A stretch of DNA of 13,455 nucleotides from an uncultured Oscillospiraceae bacterium (GCA_900549055.1 URNB01000053.1:1-13455), one strand, 5' to 3'; counted from the first letter of the stretch, positions 1 through 7,262 are shown. Notes: generated by a model not told the origin, from the sequence alone. Program-made: numbers and translations.

Positions 1-481
1 ATACCTTTTCAATTTTTCCTATTACTATATTGTGCAGATCGTTATCGTACCAGCGCAGCGGCTCTTTATCGGTAAAGCACTCCTCCTTCATCTGCTGAAC
101 ATACAGCTTTTTGCAGATTATTACGAGCCTTGCCTCATTAAAATACACCGCACCGCCGTCAAACGCGGGGGTCAGCCCCGTTTCGGCGGTTTTATCGGTA
201 TCGCGCCCCGATTTTGAACCGCAAACCTTGTGTATCGCCTTGTTATCGCCGTAAAAGCTGAGTGTGAAATAATCATTTTTATTCACAAGCTCCATTGTGT
301 AGCGCTGCGGGCGGATAACCGCGGCAACGCAGTCGTACCCCCACATTTCACCCGCAAAACCCCAAGAAGCGGTCATCATATTATATTTATCTTTCGTACC
401 GGCAGATATAAGCGCCCATTCGTCGGCAATGGTTTTAATAAAATTATCCTTAATATCTTTCGCATTTATTTCTTTAAACAA
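1..481 (-). CDS. Flavin reductase-like (FMN-binding) protein, 3' end cut by window edge
   Basis: The minus strand is open from a TTG at 481 to the window edge, giving 160 residues that begin MFKEINAKDI. The sequence fits the flavin-reductase-like/flavoredoxin family of small FMN-binding proteins: TASWG at residues 37-41, the RPxRYT stretch at 57-62 and SGRDTDK at 91-97. The last visible residues (HNIVIGKIEKV) resemble the family's end, so only a few residues are probably missing. TTG is chosen because GAGGTGA (487-493) lies 5 nt upstream; the in-frame GTG at 490 overlaps that site and has no site of its own. Family members transfer electrons through bound FMN or reduce free flavin; the substrate is not visible here. 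It lies 99 nt downstream of the coiled-coil gene, across a repeat-filled spacer, so cotranscription is uncertain. Confidence 0.8.
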   Translation of the reverse strand, partial: MFKEINAKDIKDNFIKTIADEWALISAGTKDKYNMMTASWGFAGEMWGYDCVAAVIRPQRYTMELVNKNDYFTLSFYGDNKAIHKVCGSKSGRDTDKTAETGLTPAFDGGAVYFNEARLVIICKKLYVQQMKEECFTDKEPLRWYDNDLHNIVIGKIEKV

Positions 482-497
482 AATTGTCACCTCAAAA

Positions 498-532
498 TTA
501 GATATTAGATGTCAGACATTAGACCGTAGACA
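498..532. repeat. Degenerate heptanucleotide array, TTAGAYR type, 5 units
   Basis: Five consecutive 7-bp units lie end to end: TTAGATA, TTAGATG, TCAGACA, TTAGACC and GTAGACA. The period is exactly 7 and the core is T(T/C)AGA(T/C)(A/G). The array begins 5 bp beyond the ribosome binding site of the flavin reductase gene, so it is in that gene's leader if the gene is transcribed from upstream. The same unit recurs at 8145-8179. Confidence 0.75.
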
Positions 533-533
533 T

Positions 534-575
534 ATTCCGCATTACGAATTCCGAATTCCGCATTATATATTATAT
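534..575. repeat. Second heptanucleotide array, ATTCCGC type, 6 units
   Basis: Six consecutive 7-bp units: ATTCCGC, ATTACGA, ATTCCGA, ATTCCGC, ATTATAT and ATTATAT. The period matches that of the neighbouring array (one base apart) but the unit sequence differs; the last two units have drifted to pure A/T. Together the two arrays fill nearly all of the 99-bp gap between two minus-strand genes. Confidence 0.7.
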
Positions 576-580
576 GCTTT

Positions 581-1054
581 TTATTCCGTTTGCGCCGTAA
601 CGCTTGCAAAATAATCCTCTGCCAAGGCTAACTGCTCGTCTATCAGACGCCGTTTTTCCTCGGCTACGTTATCGGATGTTACAATATTAAGTATTTCCGC
701 CTTTGCAACCTCGGTTCTGCCCAAAATAAGGTTTATAAGCTCCTTTGCGTTATCGCGGGTTTTAAGCTGCTCGCAGTATTTCGCTGCCGCAACCACCGTT
801 TTGCCTATAACCGCCGCACCGTAATCCGTATCGGGCGTTATTCCCGCCTGTTTTATAACCTTTGATTCAAGTATTTTAAGTGGTGCGGCAGTCGAGCCCT
901 TGTTTTCGGTAAGGCGCGCGTTTTCCTCTTTAAGTGCCGCAGCCCTGCGTTTTTCTTCTTCAAGCTCGTTTTTCAGCCTTTTAATTTCGCCCTCGGCGGC
1001 GGTAAGCCTATCGAAAAGCTGTATATTTTGTTCAAGCAAAAGCTTTTTTCTCAT
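581..1054 (-). CDS. Coiled-coil protein of unknown function
   Basis: A 157-residue soluble, highly charged protein that I cannot assign to a named family. Residues 1-52 are a likely coiled coil rich in E, K and R with heptad leucines. An Asn-Lys-Gly-Ser linker follows, then a helical C-terminal part (about 57-157) with AAVIGKTVVAAAKYCEQL near 79-96. There is no signal peptide or membrane segment, so it is probably cytoplasmic. The ATG is preceded by GGAGAG and lies 17 nt after the stop of the AI-2E-family gene, so it is probably the distal gene of that transcript. The layout (N-terminal coiled coil plus helical tail) loosely resembles the DivIVA-like protein at 11086-11637, but I see no real sequence match. 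The reading frame itself is secure. Confidence 0.8.
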   Translation of the reverse strand: MRKKLLLEQNIQLFDRLTAAEGEIKRLKNELEEEKRRAAALKEENARLTENKGSTAAPLKILESKVIKQAGITPDTDYGAAVIGKTVVAAAKYCEQLKTRDNAKELINLILGRTEVAKAEILNIVTSDNVAEEKRRLIDEQLALAEDYFASVTAQTE

Positions 1055-1071
1055 TAAAACTCACTCTCCAA

Positions 1072-2334
1072 TTATTCGGTGTCCTCTTCCTCAAGGGGAA
1101 TCTGCTCGCGTAAATCGGCAATTTCGGGCTTTAGCTTTTCAACAACCTTTGCGTCGTAAAACTCGTTTTCAAGCGGCAGGTTCTTTTTCTTTACACGGTA
1201 ATTAACAAAGCTTTCGGTCAGGTAATAAATAACCGCGAACGCCGGCACGCCTATCACCATTCCGGGCACGCCGAACATTCCGCCGCCCACAACAATGGCG
1301 AAAACCACCCAAAAAGCAGAAAGCCCCGTTGAGTTGCCCAAAATTTTCGGTCCTAAGAAATTGCCGTCAAACGCTTGCAGGCAAATTATGAATATTATAA
1401 AATAAACGCCCTTCATAGTGTCGGTCAAGAGTATCAGCGCCGCGCAGGGTATGCCGCCGAGGTACGGCCCGAAAACGGGTATAACATTGGTAACTCCCAC
1501 CGTAACCGCTACAAGCATTGGATACGGCATTTTGAAAATTGTAACGCCTATAAAGCACAGTACGCCTATGATGGCGGAATCGAGCAGCTTGCCGTAAATA
1601 AAGCCGCTGAAAATGCTGTGAACCCTTTTGCCCGTGCGCAAAATGCGCTCAACAACGCTGTTTTTAATGCAGGCGAACATTATTTTTCTGAACTGCCGCA
1701 TTAAAAGCGCCTTATTATAAAGTATGTAAAGCGCGAAAATATATCCCACCGCAAAGTTTTTAATAAAGTTTACAACGCTCCAAACTCCGCTTGCGAAATA
1801 CGCCGCCATGGAGTTTACATAAGCGGTAAAATCATTTTGCAGCCACTTTTTCTCGTACTCATAAACCGACATTAAAACCTTTTGCAAATCGCTGTTTCTC
1901 TCAAATTCGGTGCTGACCCTTTGTGCAAAGTCTTCAAGCTGACCCGGCAAAACCTTTACCATGCTTGAAATACTGTCAATAAACTGCGGCACTATCATAT
2001 AGAATATCAAAATCAATACGGCGGTAAATGCCGCCAATGCGCCGAAAACGCTGACGCCGCGCGCAACCCTCTTGTAAATATTGTTTTGCAGCTTAATATT
2101 TTTCTTTGAAAGCTTTAAAAGCCCGCCGTTAATAGCGTTTGCAATGGGGTTTACAAGGTATGCGATTATAAACCCGATTATAACCGGCTCTATTACTCCC
2201 AGCAGCTTTTTAAGAAAAGCGAAAATACCGGGCAAACGGTACATAAGAAAGAAAAACACAACGCAGGCGGCAATTACCAAAAACGCCGTAAGACCCGTGT
2301 AGAAATATTTAATTCCGAATTTTTCGTTCTTCAT
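1072..2334 (-). CDS. AI-2E family transporter (PerM/YtvI-like permease)
   Basis: A 420-residue polytopic membrane protein of the AI-2E transporter family (PF01594). It shows the expected order: two N-terminal helices (about 14-34 and 46-66), a third near 95-116, a long soluble segment (about 120-185), then a cluster of C-terminal helices. Family-like stretches are NVIPVFGPYLGGIP at 283-296 and DGNFLGPKILG at 323-333, and the tail is acidic. Despite the family name, members include sodium/proton antiporters and permeases of unknown substrate, so autoinducer transport should not be assumed. The start overlaps the end of the VanZ-like gene by 26 nt, which suggests translational coupling; AAAGGA lies about 9 nt upstream of the ATG. 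Confidence 0.9.
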   Translation of the reverse strand: MKNEKFGIKYFYTGLTAFLVIAACVVFFFLMYRLPGIFAFLKKLLGVIEPVIIGFIIAYLVNPIANAINGGLLKLSKKNIKLQNNIYKRVARGVSVFGALAAFTAVLILIFYMIVPQFIDSISSMVKVLPGQLEDFAQRVSTEFERNSDLQKVLMSVYEYEKKWLQNDFTAYVNSMAAYFASGVWSVVNFIKNFAVGYIFALYILYNKALLMRQFRKIMFACIKNSVVERILRTGKRVHSIFSGFIYGKLLDSAIIGVLCFIGVTIFKMPYPMLVAVTVGVTNVIPVFGPYLGGIPCAALILLTDTMKGVYFIIFIICLQAFDGNFLGPKILGNSTGLSAFWVVFAIVVGGGMFGVPGMVIGVPAFAVIYYLTESFVNYRVKKKNLPLENEFYDAKVVEKLKPEIADLREQIPLEEEDTE

Positions 2335-2815
2335 TTTTTTCAGTCCTTTTCTTTTTTATCCTGCAAATCAAAAGGAAAACAAGCATTGATAAGGCAATTC
2401 CCAGCACCGCGCCCGAAAAATCTATCATAACATCGCGCACCTCGCCGCTTCTGCCGGGTATGAAAAGCTGATGAATTTCATCGCTTGCGGCGTATAAAAG
2501 GCAAACCGTGCAGCTTGTTGTGAGCCGCATAGCGAAAAGCAATTTTTCATAGCTGATGAATGTAAGAAAGCTTAAAACGCCTAAAATCATATATAAGCAG
2601 AAATGCGCCGATTTTCTGGCCAAAAATTGCAAAGACGCAACAATTTCCGCTTGCTCCGCCGCAGGCAGGCTACCAAAGCCGGGGCGAAAAATTCCTGCGA
2701 TAAGCCTTATTACATTCCCGCTCGTCCCCGATGATACCGCGGCGTTTTGGGAGGATAAAAGGAATATAAGCGCCATCCATAAAACCAGCGCCGCCGCCGT
2801 GATTATTCTGAACAC
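2309..2815 (-). CDS. VanZ-like family membrane protein
   Basis: A 168-residue protein (from the GTG at 2815) with about four membrane helices and VanZ-like family (PF04892) signatures: SSQ at 21-23, RKSAHF at 67-72, and DEIHQLFIPGRSGEVRD at 112-128 followed by D132. VanZ itself gives low-level teicoplanin resistance, but most family members have no known role and no other van gene is here. The start is uncertain. The GTG has only AAGG about 11 nt upstream, while a strong GGGAGG (2843-2848) sits 6 nt before an in-frame ATT at 2836 and 9 nt before a second ATT at 2833. Starting at an ATT would add about six or seven residues (IKANKT) before the first helix. A stop in frame upstream limits any further extension. 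Confidence 0.88.
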   Translation of the reverse strand: MFRIITAAALVLWMALIFLLSSQNAAVSSGTSGNVIRLIAGIFRPGFGSLPAAEQAEIVASLQFLARKSAHFCLYMILGVLSFLTFISYEKLLFAMRLTTSCTVCLLYAASDEIHQLFIPGRSGEVRDVMIDFSGAVLGIALSMLVFLLICRIKKKRTEKNEERKIRN

Positions 2816-2859
2816 CGTTTTATTTGCCTTAATAATTGCACGCCTCCCGAAAACTTAAA

Positions 2860-2899
2860 AGCCGCCACCTACCGGAAAACCGATAAGCCGGTGACGGCT
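2860..2899 (-). terminator. Terminator-like hairpin after the M23 peptidase gene
   Basis: On the minus strand AGCCGTCACCGG pairs with CCGG-(TA)-GGTGGCGGCT (one G-T pair, a 2-nt bulge), with a 12-nt loop, and is followed by TTTT. It begins 7 nt after the peptidase stop and ends just before the ribosome binding site of the VanZ-like gene. It may terminate or only attenuate transcription into vanZ, since there is almost no room for a promoter after it. Confidence 0.65.
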
Positions 2900-2905
2900 G
2901 AAAAA

Positions 2906-4105
2906 TTATTTTACTCTTGTATAGAATCTCATAGGATCACCGCGGTAACCATTTGTCCATATTTCCAAATGCAAATGCGGACCGGTGGAATGTCCCGTAC
3001 AACCCATATATCCTATAATTTGTCCTTTTTTAACCGATTGACCCACAGAAACCACCACGCTGGACATATGACCGTAAAGTGACTTGTAAACTACACCGTC
3101 GGAACCCTTGCCGTGATTTATAATGGCATATCTTCCGTAGCCGCCGCCGCAACCGCAGCTTGAGTTTTTCCGCCAGTTATGCGGACAAGTGTTAATTGTA
3201 TATTCAACCGTGCCATCCGCAATTGCATAGATAGGATTACCAAATGTGCCGTTGGATATATCAACGCCGCGATGCATGGTACCCCATCGTTCTCCCCAAC
3301 CCGAGGAAATCGTTGTTACTGTCGTCGGCCAAAGAAATTGACCTCCGTCATATACAATGTTTGTATTTGAGGCATTTTTCAAAAAAGGTGCAAGCTCAGC
3401 TTCTTTTGCTTTTATCGCGTTCTCTGTTGCTTTCTTATCGGCCTGAGCATCCTTTGTATCGCTGTTTATTTTTGAAATAACCGACTGAATTTCATCACTT
3501 TGAGCCTTTAGCTCCTGTTGCTTTTTGGAAATTGAGCTTTTAACCGTCATTTGGTCTTCAAGCAGCTTGTTGTTTTCCTTTTGCTTTTCTTCAAGCACCT
3601 TTACCGCCGCAACAATTTCTTCAATCATCTTTTTATCCCTGGCAGATACGCTTGCGGTAAGCTGTGAAAGCTCCAAAAACTGTGAAAAATCGTCCGCGCC
3701 CAAAAGCACCTGAACCTGACTGCCTGTATTGCTCATATAAATCGCGCGCAAACGCTTTTTAAAGGCAAGCTTGTTATTGTCAATTTCGGTATTTTTCTTT
3801 TCAATTTCCGCCTTGTTTGCCGCAATTTTTGAATTGATTTCGGTTATCTGACGGTTGCAGGCGTCAATTTCCTGCTGAACAAGCGCCATTTTCTGCTGAA
3901 TTGCGTTCTGCAATTCCTTTTGCTTGCTCGCGTCCTTTTTAAGCGAGTCAATTTTAGCCTGCTGATCCCTTTGCTGCTTCTGCAATTGCGCTATTTCATT
4001 GCGTATTGACTGCTCGCTTGCCGAAACGGGAGTAATGCCGACAACGGAAACCAGTATTGCCAGTGAGGTTAAAAACGATAAAATTTTAAAGAGCCTTGCT
4101 TTCAT
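2906..4105 (-). CDS. Secreted M23 peptidoglycan hydrolase with coiled coil (EnvC/PcsB/CwlO-like partner of FtsEX)
   Basis: A 399-residue exported murein hydrolase. Residues 1-30 form a signal peptide, with likely cleavage after an AxA-type site (PVSAS). Residues about 31-235 are a long coiled coil of the EnvC/PcsB N-terminal type. A LytM/M23 domain occupies about 255-399. Its zinc ligands should be H278 and D282 (HRGVD) and H379 (HLHLE); H377 and H346 (YGHM) match the catalytic histidines, so the site looks intact. In relatives the coiled coil docks on FtsX and ATP hydrolysis by FtsE activates peptide cleavage in septal or lateral wall. The gene follows ftsX by 8 nt, and its ribosome binding site AGGAGG overlaps the ftsX stop. 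One oddity is a Cys-rich loop (C307, C317, C319, with C369 nearby) inside the catalytic domain. Confidence 0.93.
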   Translation of the reverse strand: MKARLFKILSFLTSLAILVSVVGITPVSASEQSIRNEIAQLQKQQRDQQAKIDSLKKDASKQKELQNAIQQKMALVQQEIDACNRQITEINSKIAANKAEIEKKNTEIDNNKLAFKKRLRAIYMSNTGSQVQVLLGADDFSQFLELSQLTASVSARDKKMIEEIVAAVKVLEEKQKENNKLLEDQMTVKSSISKKQQELKAQSDEIQSVISKINSDTKDAQADKKATENAIKAKEAELAPFLKNASNTNIVYDGGQFLWPTTVTTISSGWGERWGTMHRGVDISNGTFGNPIYAIADGTVEYTINTCPHNWRKNSSCGCGGGYGRYAIINHGKGSDGVVYKSLYGHMSSVVVSVGQSVKKGQIIGYMGCTGHSTGPHLHLEIWTNGYRGDPMRFYTRVK

Positions 4106-4113
4106 TTTTCCTC

Positions 4114-5205
4114 CTAAATCGCCGAGAATTCGCTGCCCTCGTGACGAAGATATTTGCTTATCATAATAACACTGCCGAGAACACCCGCGAAAATACCTAT
4201 GCCAATGAATACAAGCAAAAGCCAGCCTGCCACATCGGAATAATGCACAATATCACTTGTTCCGAGCGTGCCTATAATCGTTTCGGTCGCCACGCGGTAG
4301 CAGAAGTACAGAAGCCCCTCCGCTATAAGCGCGGAAACCACGCCTATTAACATACCCTCAACTACAAAAGGTATTCTTACAAACGAATCGGTAGCGCCCA
4401 CCGCCTTCATAATGCTGATTTCCAGCTTGCGGTTATACATGGTAACCCTTATTGTGTTGGAAACTATAACAAGCGCTATAACCATAAGTATTGCGATTAT
4501 CCAAAAGCCCGCAATACCTATTCCCTTTTTAATGGCGGTAATTTTTTCCGCAAGGTCGCTCTGCGACTGTACAGCGCTTATACCGTCAATTTTTTTCACC
4601 TGCTCAAGCGTTTCATCAAAGCGGGACATATCCTTCATCTGAATTTTTGCCGCGCCCGACATCGGGTTGCCGTTTTTCTCATCAAGGAACGAAAAATAGC
4701 TTTCCTGCCCTTCAAGCATTGACTTTTTAACGCTTTCAAGCGCCTCATCCGGAGAAACATAGGTAACCGATGCCACGTTATCGAGCTTTGCTATTTCATC
4801 GCAAAGCGCTTTCGCTTCTTCTTCGCTGTGAACAATATAATCGCTCTGCTTTATGCCGTTTTCATCGGCTTTTTCCTCGCTTGAAGTATTTTCCGAGCTG
4901 CTCGCAGCGGATGAAGCTGCCCCCGAAGACGCAGCTGCTGCGGAGCTGTCGGCAGAGGATGTATCGGACGAAGCATCCTTATCCCCGTAAAGCGCCCAGC
5001 TGTAATCCTTCATATATGCCATTACAACGTTTTGCTGCTCCAAATTTCCTACTGCTTTATTCACATTTTCGGAAATAAGGATTGCAAGCCCTATTATAAC
5101 CATGCAGGCAACCAAAACGCCGACCGAAGCCAAAGACATAAGGCGGTTGACCCATGTGTTTTTGACTCCCTCACCGACGAGGTATTTCATACTTCCCATT
5201 TTCAT
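4114..5205 (-). CDS. ftsX: Cell division protein FtsX, with Ser/Ala-rich extracellular insertion
   Basis: The permease-like subunit of the FtsEX complex, 363 residues. It has TM1 at about 24-45, a large extracellular domain (about 46-228), and then three helices near 230-252, 275-303 and 325-350, with family-like text NTIRVTMYNRKLEISIMKAVGA at 250-271. FtsX carries the signal from cytoplasmic FtsE to an outside hydrolase. It is longer than the roughly 300 residues usual for Gram-positive FtsX because of a low-complexity Ser/Ala tract at about 78-110, just beyond TM1. The ATG shares one base with the ftsE stop (TGATG), and GGGGGTG lies upstream inside ftsE, so the two are translationally coupled. 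A second in-frame ATG (residue 6) is a possible start. Confidence 0.95.
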   Translation of the reverse strand: MKMGSMKYLVGEGVKNTWVNRLMSLASVGVLVACMVIIGLAILISENVNKAVGNLEQQNVVMAYMKDYSWALYGDKDASSDTSSADSSAAAASSGAASSAASSSENTSSEEKADENGIKQSDYIVHSEEEAKALCDEIAKLDNVASVTYVSPDEALESVKKSMLEGQESYFSFLDEKNGNPMSGAAKIQMKDMSRFDETLEQVKKIDGISAVQSQSDLAEKITAIKKGIGIAGFWIIAILMVIALVIVSNTIRVTMYNRKLEISIMKAVGATDSFVRIPFVVEGMLIGVVSALIAEGLLYFCYRVATETIIGTLGTSDIVHYSDVAGWLLLVFIGIGIFAGVLGSVIMISKYLRHEGSEFSAI

Positions 5206-5927
5206 CAGAAATCACCCCCGGCATTATCTGCTACAATTCTTCCGCCGTCAAGCATAATAACGCGGTGGTGGAAATCGCGCACAAGGTTGTGGTCGTGCGT
5301 AACCATAAGCACGGTTGTGCCGCGGTTGTTAATTTCGGTCAGCAACGATACTATTTCATAAGACATATTGGGGTCTACGTTACCCGTAGGCTCGTCCGCA
5401 ATAATAAGGTCGGGTGAGTTTACAAGCGCGCGCGCCAAACCGACGCGCTGCTGCTCGCCGCCCGAAAGCTGCGCCGGCATTGAGCGGGCTTTATTGCCAA
5501 GCCCCACCTTTGAAAGCGCCTTTGAAACCTCGCGGCGAACGTCTCTGCCCGAAGCGCCCACAACGTGCATTGCAAACGCAACATTCTGAAAAACATTCAT
5601 GGTGGGTATTAAGCGGAAATCCTGAAACACTATGCCCATAGTGCGGCGCAGCATGGGAACCTGCTTACGCGGCATTTTGGTAAGGTTAAAGCCGTTTACG
5701 GTGATAATTCCCGTATTAGCCTTTTCCTCGCGCATAATAAGCTTCATAAAGGTACTTTTGCCCGCACCCGACGAACCGACTACGAAAACAAACTCGCCGT
5801 TGTTTATTGTGATATTAACATCCTCAAGGGCGTGCGTACCGGTGGGATAGGTTTTTGAAACGCCGCGGAATTCTATTATCGGCGCGGAATTCGCCGGTTC
5901 TTCACGGTTAAGGAGTAATTCTTCCAT
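5205..5927 (-). CDS. ftsE: Cell division ATP-binding protein FtsE
   Basis: A 240-residue ABC ATPase with all key motifs: Walker A GSSGAGKST at 51-59, Q-loop Q102, signature LSGGEQQ at 154-160, Walker B LIIADEP at 184-190 and H-loop H211. The FtsE subgroup is supported by the overlapping ftsX. It powers FtsX-dependent activation of the peptidoglycan hydrolase encoded two genes on. About 15 residues precede the usual start of the domain (IIEFRGVSKTYP at 17-28), a modest N-terminal extension. The ATG has only a weak site (GGAA about 10 nt upstream). It begins 24 nt after the stop of the regulator gene, which points to one transcript. Confidence 0.96.
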   Translation of the reverse strand: MEELLLNREEPANSAPIIEFRGVSKTYPTGTHALEDVNITINNGEFVFVVGSSGAGKSTFMKLIMREEKANTGIITVNGFNLTKMPRKQVPMLRRTMGIVFQDFRLIPTMNVFQNVAFAMHVVGASGRDVRREVSKALSKVGLGNKARSMPAQLSGGEQQRVGLARALVNSPDLIIADEPTGNVDPNMSYEIVSLLTEINNRGTTVLMVTHDHNLVRDFHHRVIMLDGGRIVADNAGGDF

Positions 5928-5951
5928 TTACTGACAGTTCCATTCCTTCAA

Positions 5952-7028
5952 TTAATACTTAATGGGGTTGCTCTTTAAGTATTTATTAACCATAATGGCA
6001 ACTTTAAAGATGATTGCGTGGTCAAACTCACGCAGGTCAAGTCCTGTTATCTTCTTTATCTTTTCAAGTCTGTAGACCAGAGTGTTGCGGTGAACAAACA
6101 GCTTTCTCGAAGTCTCCGAAACATTGAGGTTATTTTCAAAGAAACGCTGAATTGTAAACAGGGTTTCCTGGTCGAGGCTTTCAATAGAGCCGCGCTTGAA
6201 AACTTCCTTTAAGAAGGTTTCGCAAAGGGTGGTAGGCAGCTGATAAATTAGTCTTGCAATACCTAAGTTATCGTAAGAAATAATGGTCTTTTCGGTATCG
6301 AATACCTTGCCGACCTCAAGCGCCGTTTGAGCCTCTTTAAAGGAACGGGCAAGATCCTTAAGTGTATCGACCGTTGTACCTATACCTACTACAACTTGAG
6401 CGTAGAACTCGCCCGAAACGGTATCGGCAATGGTGGAAGCCAACTTTTCGATGGTTTTGGTATCGATTCCCGGCTTTGTTTCCTTAACAAGCGCAATATC
6501 CGTCTCGTTTATGTTTATAACGAAATCCTTTGACTTGTCCGGGAAGAGGTTCTGTACGACATCGTAGATTGAAACATCATGCGTTTCAACCCCGCGGATA
6601 AGTATTACGGTGCGCGAAACATCGGAATTAAAGTAAAGCTCGCGCGCCTTTAAGTATATATCGCCCGGCAGGATATTATCGAGAATTATATTCTTGATAA
6701 AGTTGCTGCGGTCGTATTTTTCATCATAATAAAACTTGATGTTTGCAAAGGAAACAGCTAAAACTGCCGCGTATTTTGAGGCAATAACATCGTCTCCCTC
6801 AACAAAAACTATGTAATTTGTGCCCTGCGTTGTGCCGAGGCTTTTGAAGGTGTAGCCGCCGTTTAAATACACATCGGCAGCGGGAACGGAAAACGGGTCG
6901 ACATTCTCCCCTATTCTGCCGAGCTCACTGCAGGCAATAACGGTAAAATTCTCGTCAATAACACCGAAGGTTCGGTCTATTGCATCCTTCATCTGATGGA
7001 TTACGTCTTGGAAAAGACGGTTTGACAT
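5952..7028 (-). CDS. PucR/CdaR-family transcriptional regulator
   Basis: From the ATG at 7028 this gives 358 residues. The N-terminal part (about 1-110) resembles a sugar-diacid-recognition/GAF-like sensor (FGVIDENFTVIACSELGRIGE at 21-41). A middle region (about 205-245, VVVGIGTTV...ARSFKEAQTALEVG) looks like the degenerate GGDEF-like domain of this family. The C-terminus (about 290-352) carries the PucR-type helix-turn-helix, NVSETSRKLFVHRNTLVYRLEKI. The ligand is unknown. A GTG at 7037 would add three residues, but AAGGG lies only 1-2 nt from it; the same site is about 11 nt from the ATG, so ATG is preferred. Two promoter-like sequences lie upstream, and ftsE follows 24 nt after the stop. 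Confidence 0.9.
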   Translation of the reverse strand: MSNRLFQDVIHQMKDAIDRTFGVIDENFTVIACSELGRIGENVDPFSVPAADVYLNGGYTFKSLGTTQGTNYIVFVEGDDVIASKYAAVLAVSFANIKFYYDEKYDRSNFIKNIILDNILPGDIYLKARELYFNSDVSRTVILIRGVETHDVSIYDVVQNLFPDKSKDFVININETDIALVKETKPGIDTKTIEKLASTIADTVSGEFYAQVVVGIGTTVDTLKDLARSFKEAQTALEVGKVFDTEKTIISYDNLGIARLIYQLPTTLCETFLKEVFKRGSIESLDQETLFTIQRFFENNLNVSETSRKLFVHRNTLVYRLEKIKKITGLDLREFDHAIIFKVAIMVNKYLKSNPIKY

Positions 7029-7073
7029 ATTATACACATCCCTTAAAATAATTAGAAAAATACTAATAACTAT

Positions 7074-7102
7074 ATTTTACACAATTGCGCTCCGTTTTGC
7101 AA
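7074..7102 (-). promoter_or_regulatory. Proximal sigma-A-type promoter for the regulator-ftsEX unit
   Basis: On the minus strand the -35 is TTGCAA (7097-7102) and the -10 is TAAAAT (7074-7079), with a 17-nt spacer. The -10 lies 45 nt before the chosen ATG. Confidence 0.65.
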
Positions 7103-7140
7103 GTGATATTCGCAAAAATACATAAAAAAGTTACAAAATC

Positions 7141-7170
7141 ATTACAGGTGACGAAAATCAGGGGTGTCAA
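7141..7170 (-). promoter_or_regulatory. Distal sigma-A-type promoter for the regulator-ftsEX unit
   Basis: On the minus strand the -35 is TTGACA (7165-7170, consensus) and the -10 is TGTAAT (7141-7146), with an 18-nt spacer. This would give a leader of roughly 105 nt and, with the proximal site, a tandem promoter pair. Confidence 0.55.
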
Positions 7171-7206
7171 ATTGTAGATTTTCCACCAAAAATGCTTTTA
7201 TTCCTC

Positions 7207-7235
7207 TTGACTTCTTGCCCTATTAATGTTAAACT
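7207..7235 (+). promoter_or_regulatory. Promoter for the EamA-type permease gene
   Basis: TTGACT (7207-7212) and TAAACT (7230-7235) are 17 nt apart. The -10 lies 27 nt before the ATG at 7263. Confidence 0.6.
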
Positions 7236-7262
7236 CATCTAAAAAACGGAGAAAATGAACAT

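Noticed and set aside
498..575. CRISPR array
   Set aside because: The units are 7 bp, contiguous and degenerate, with no spacers and no cas genes.
562..585. A/T palindrome followed by TTTTT as a terminator
   Set aside because: The stem has mismatches, the T-run is on the plus strand, and no plus-strand gene ends here.
1072..2334. Quorum-sensing autoinducer-2 exporter
   Set aside because: The AI-2E family name is historical; nothing here (no luxS, no lsr genes) supports AI-2 transport.
2309..2815. Glycopeptide resistance gene
   Set aside because: VanZ-like proteins are widespread; no vanH/A/X or vanR/S neighbours are present.
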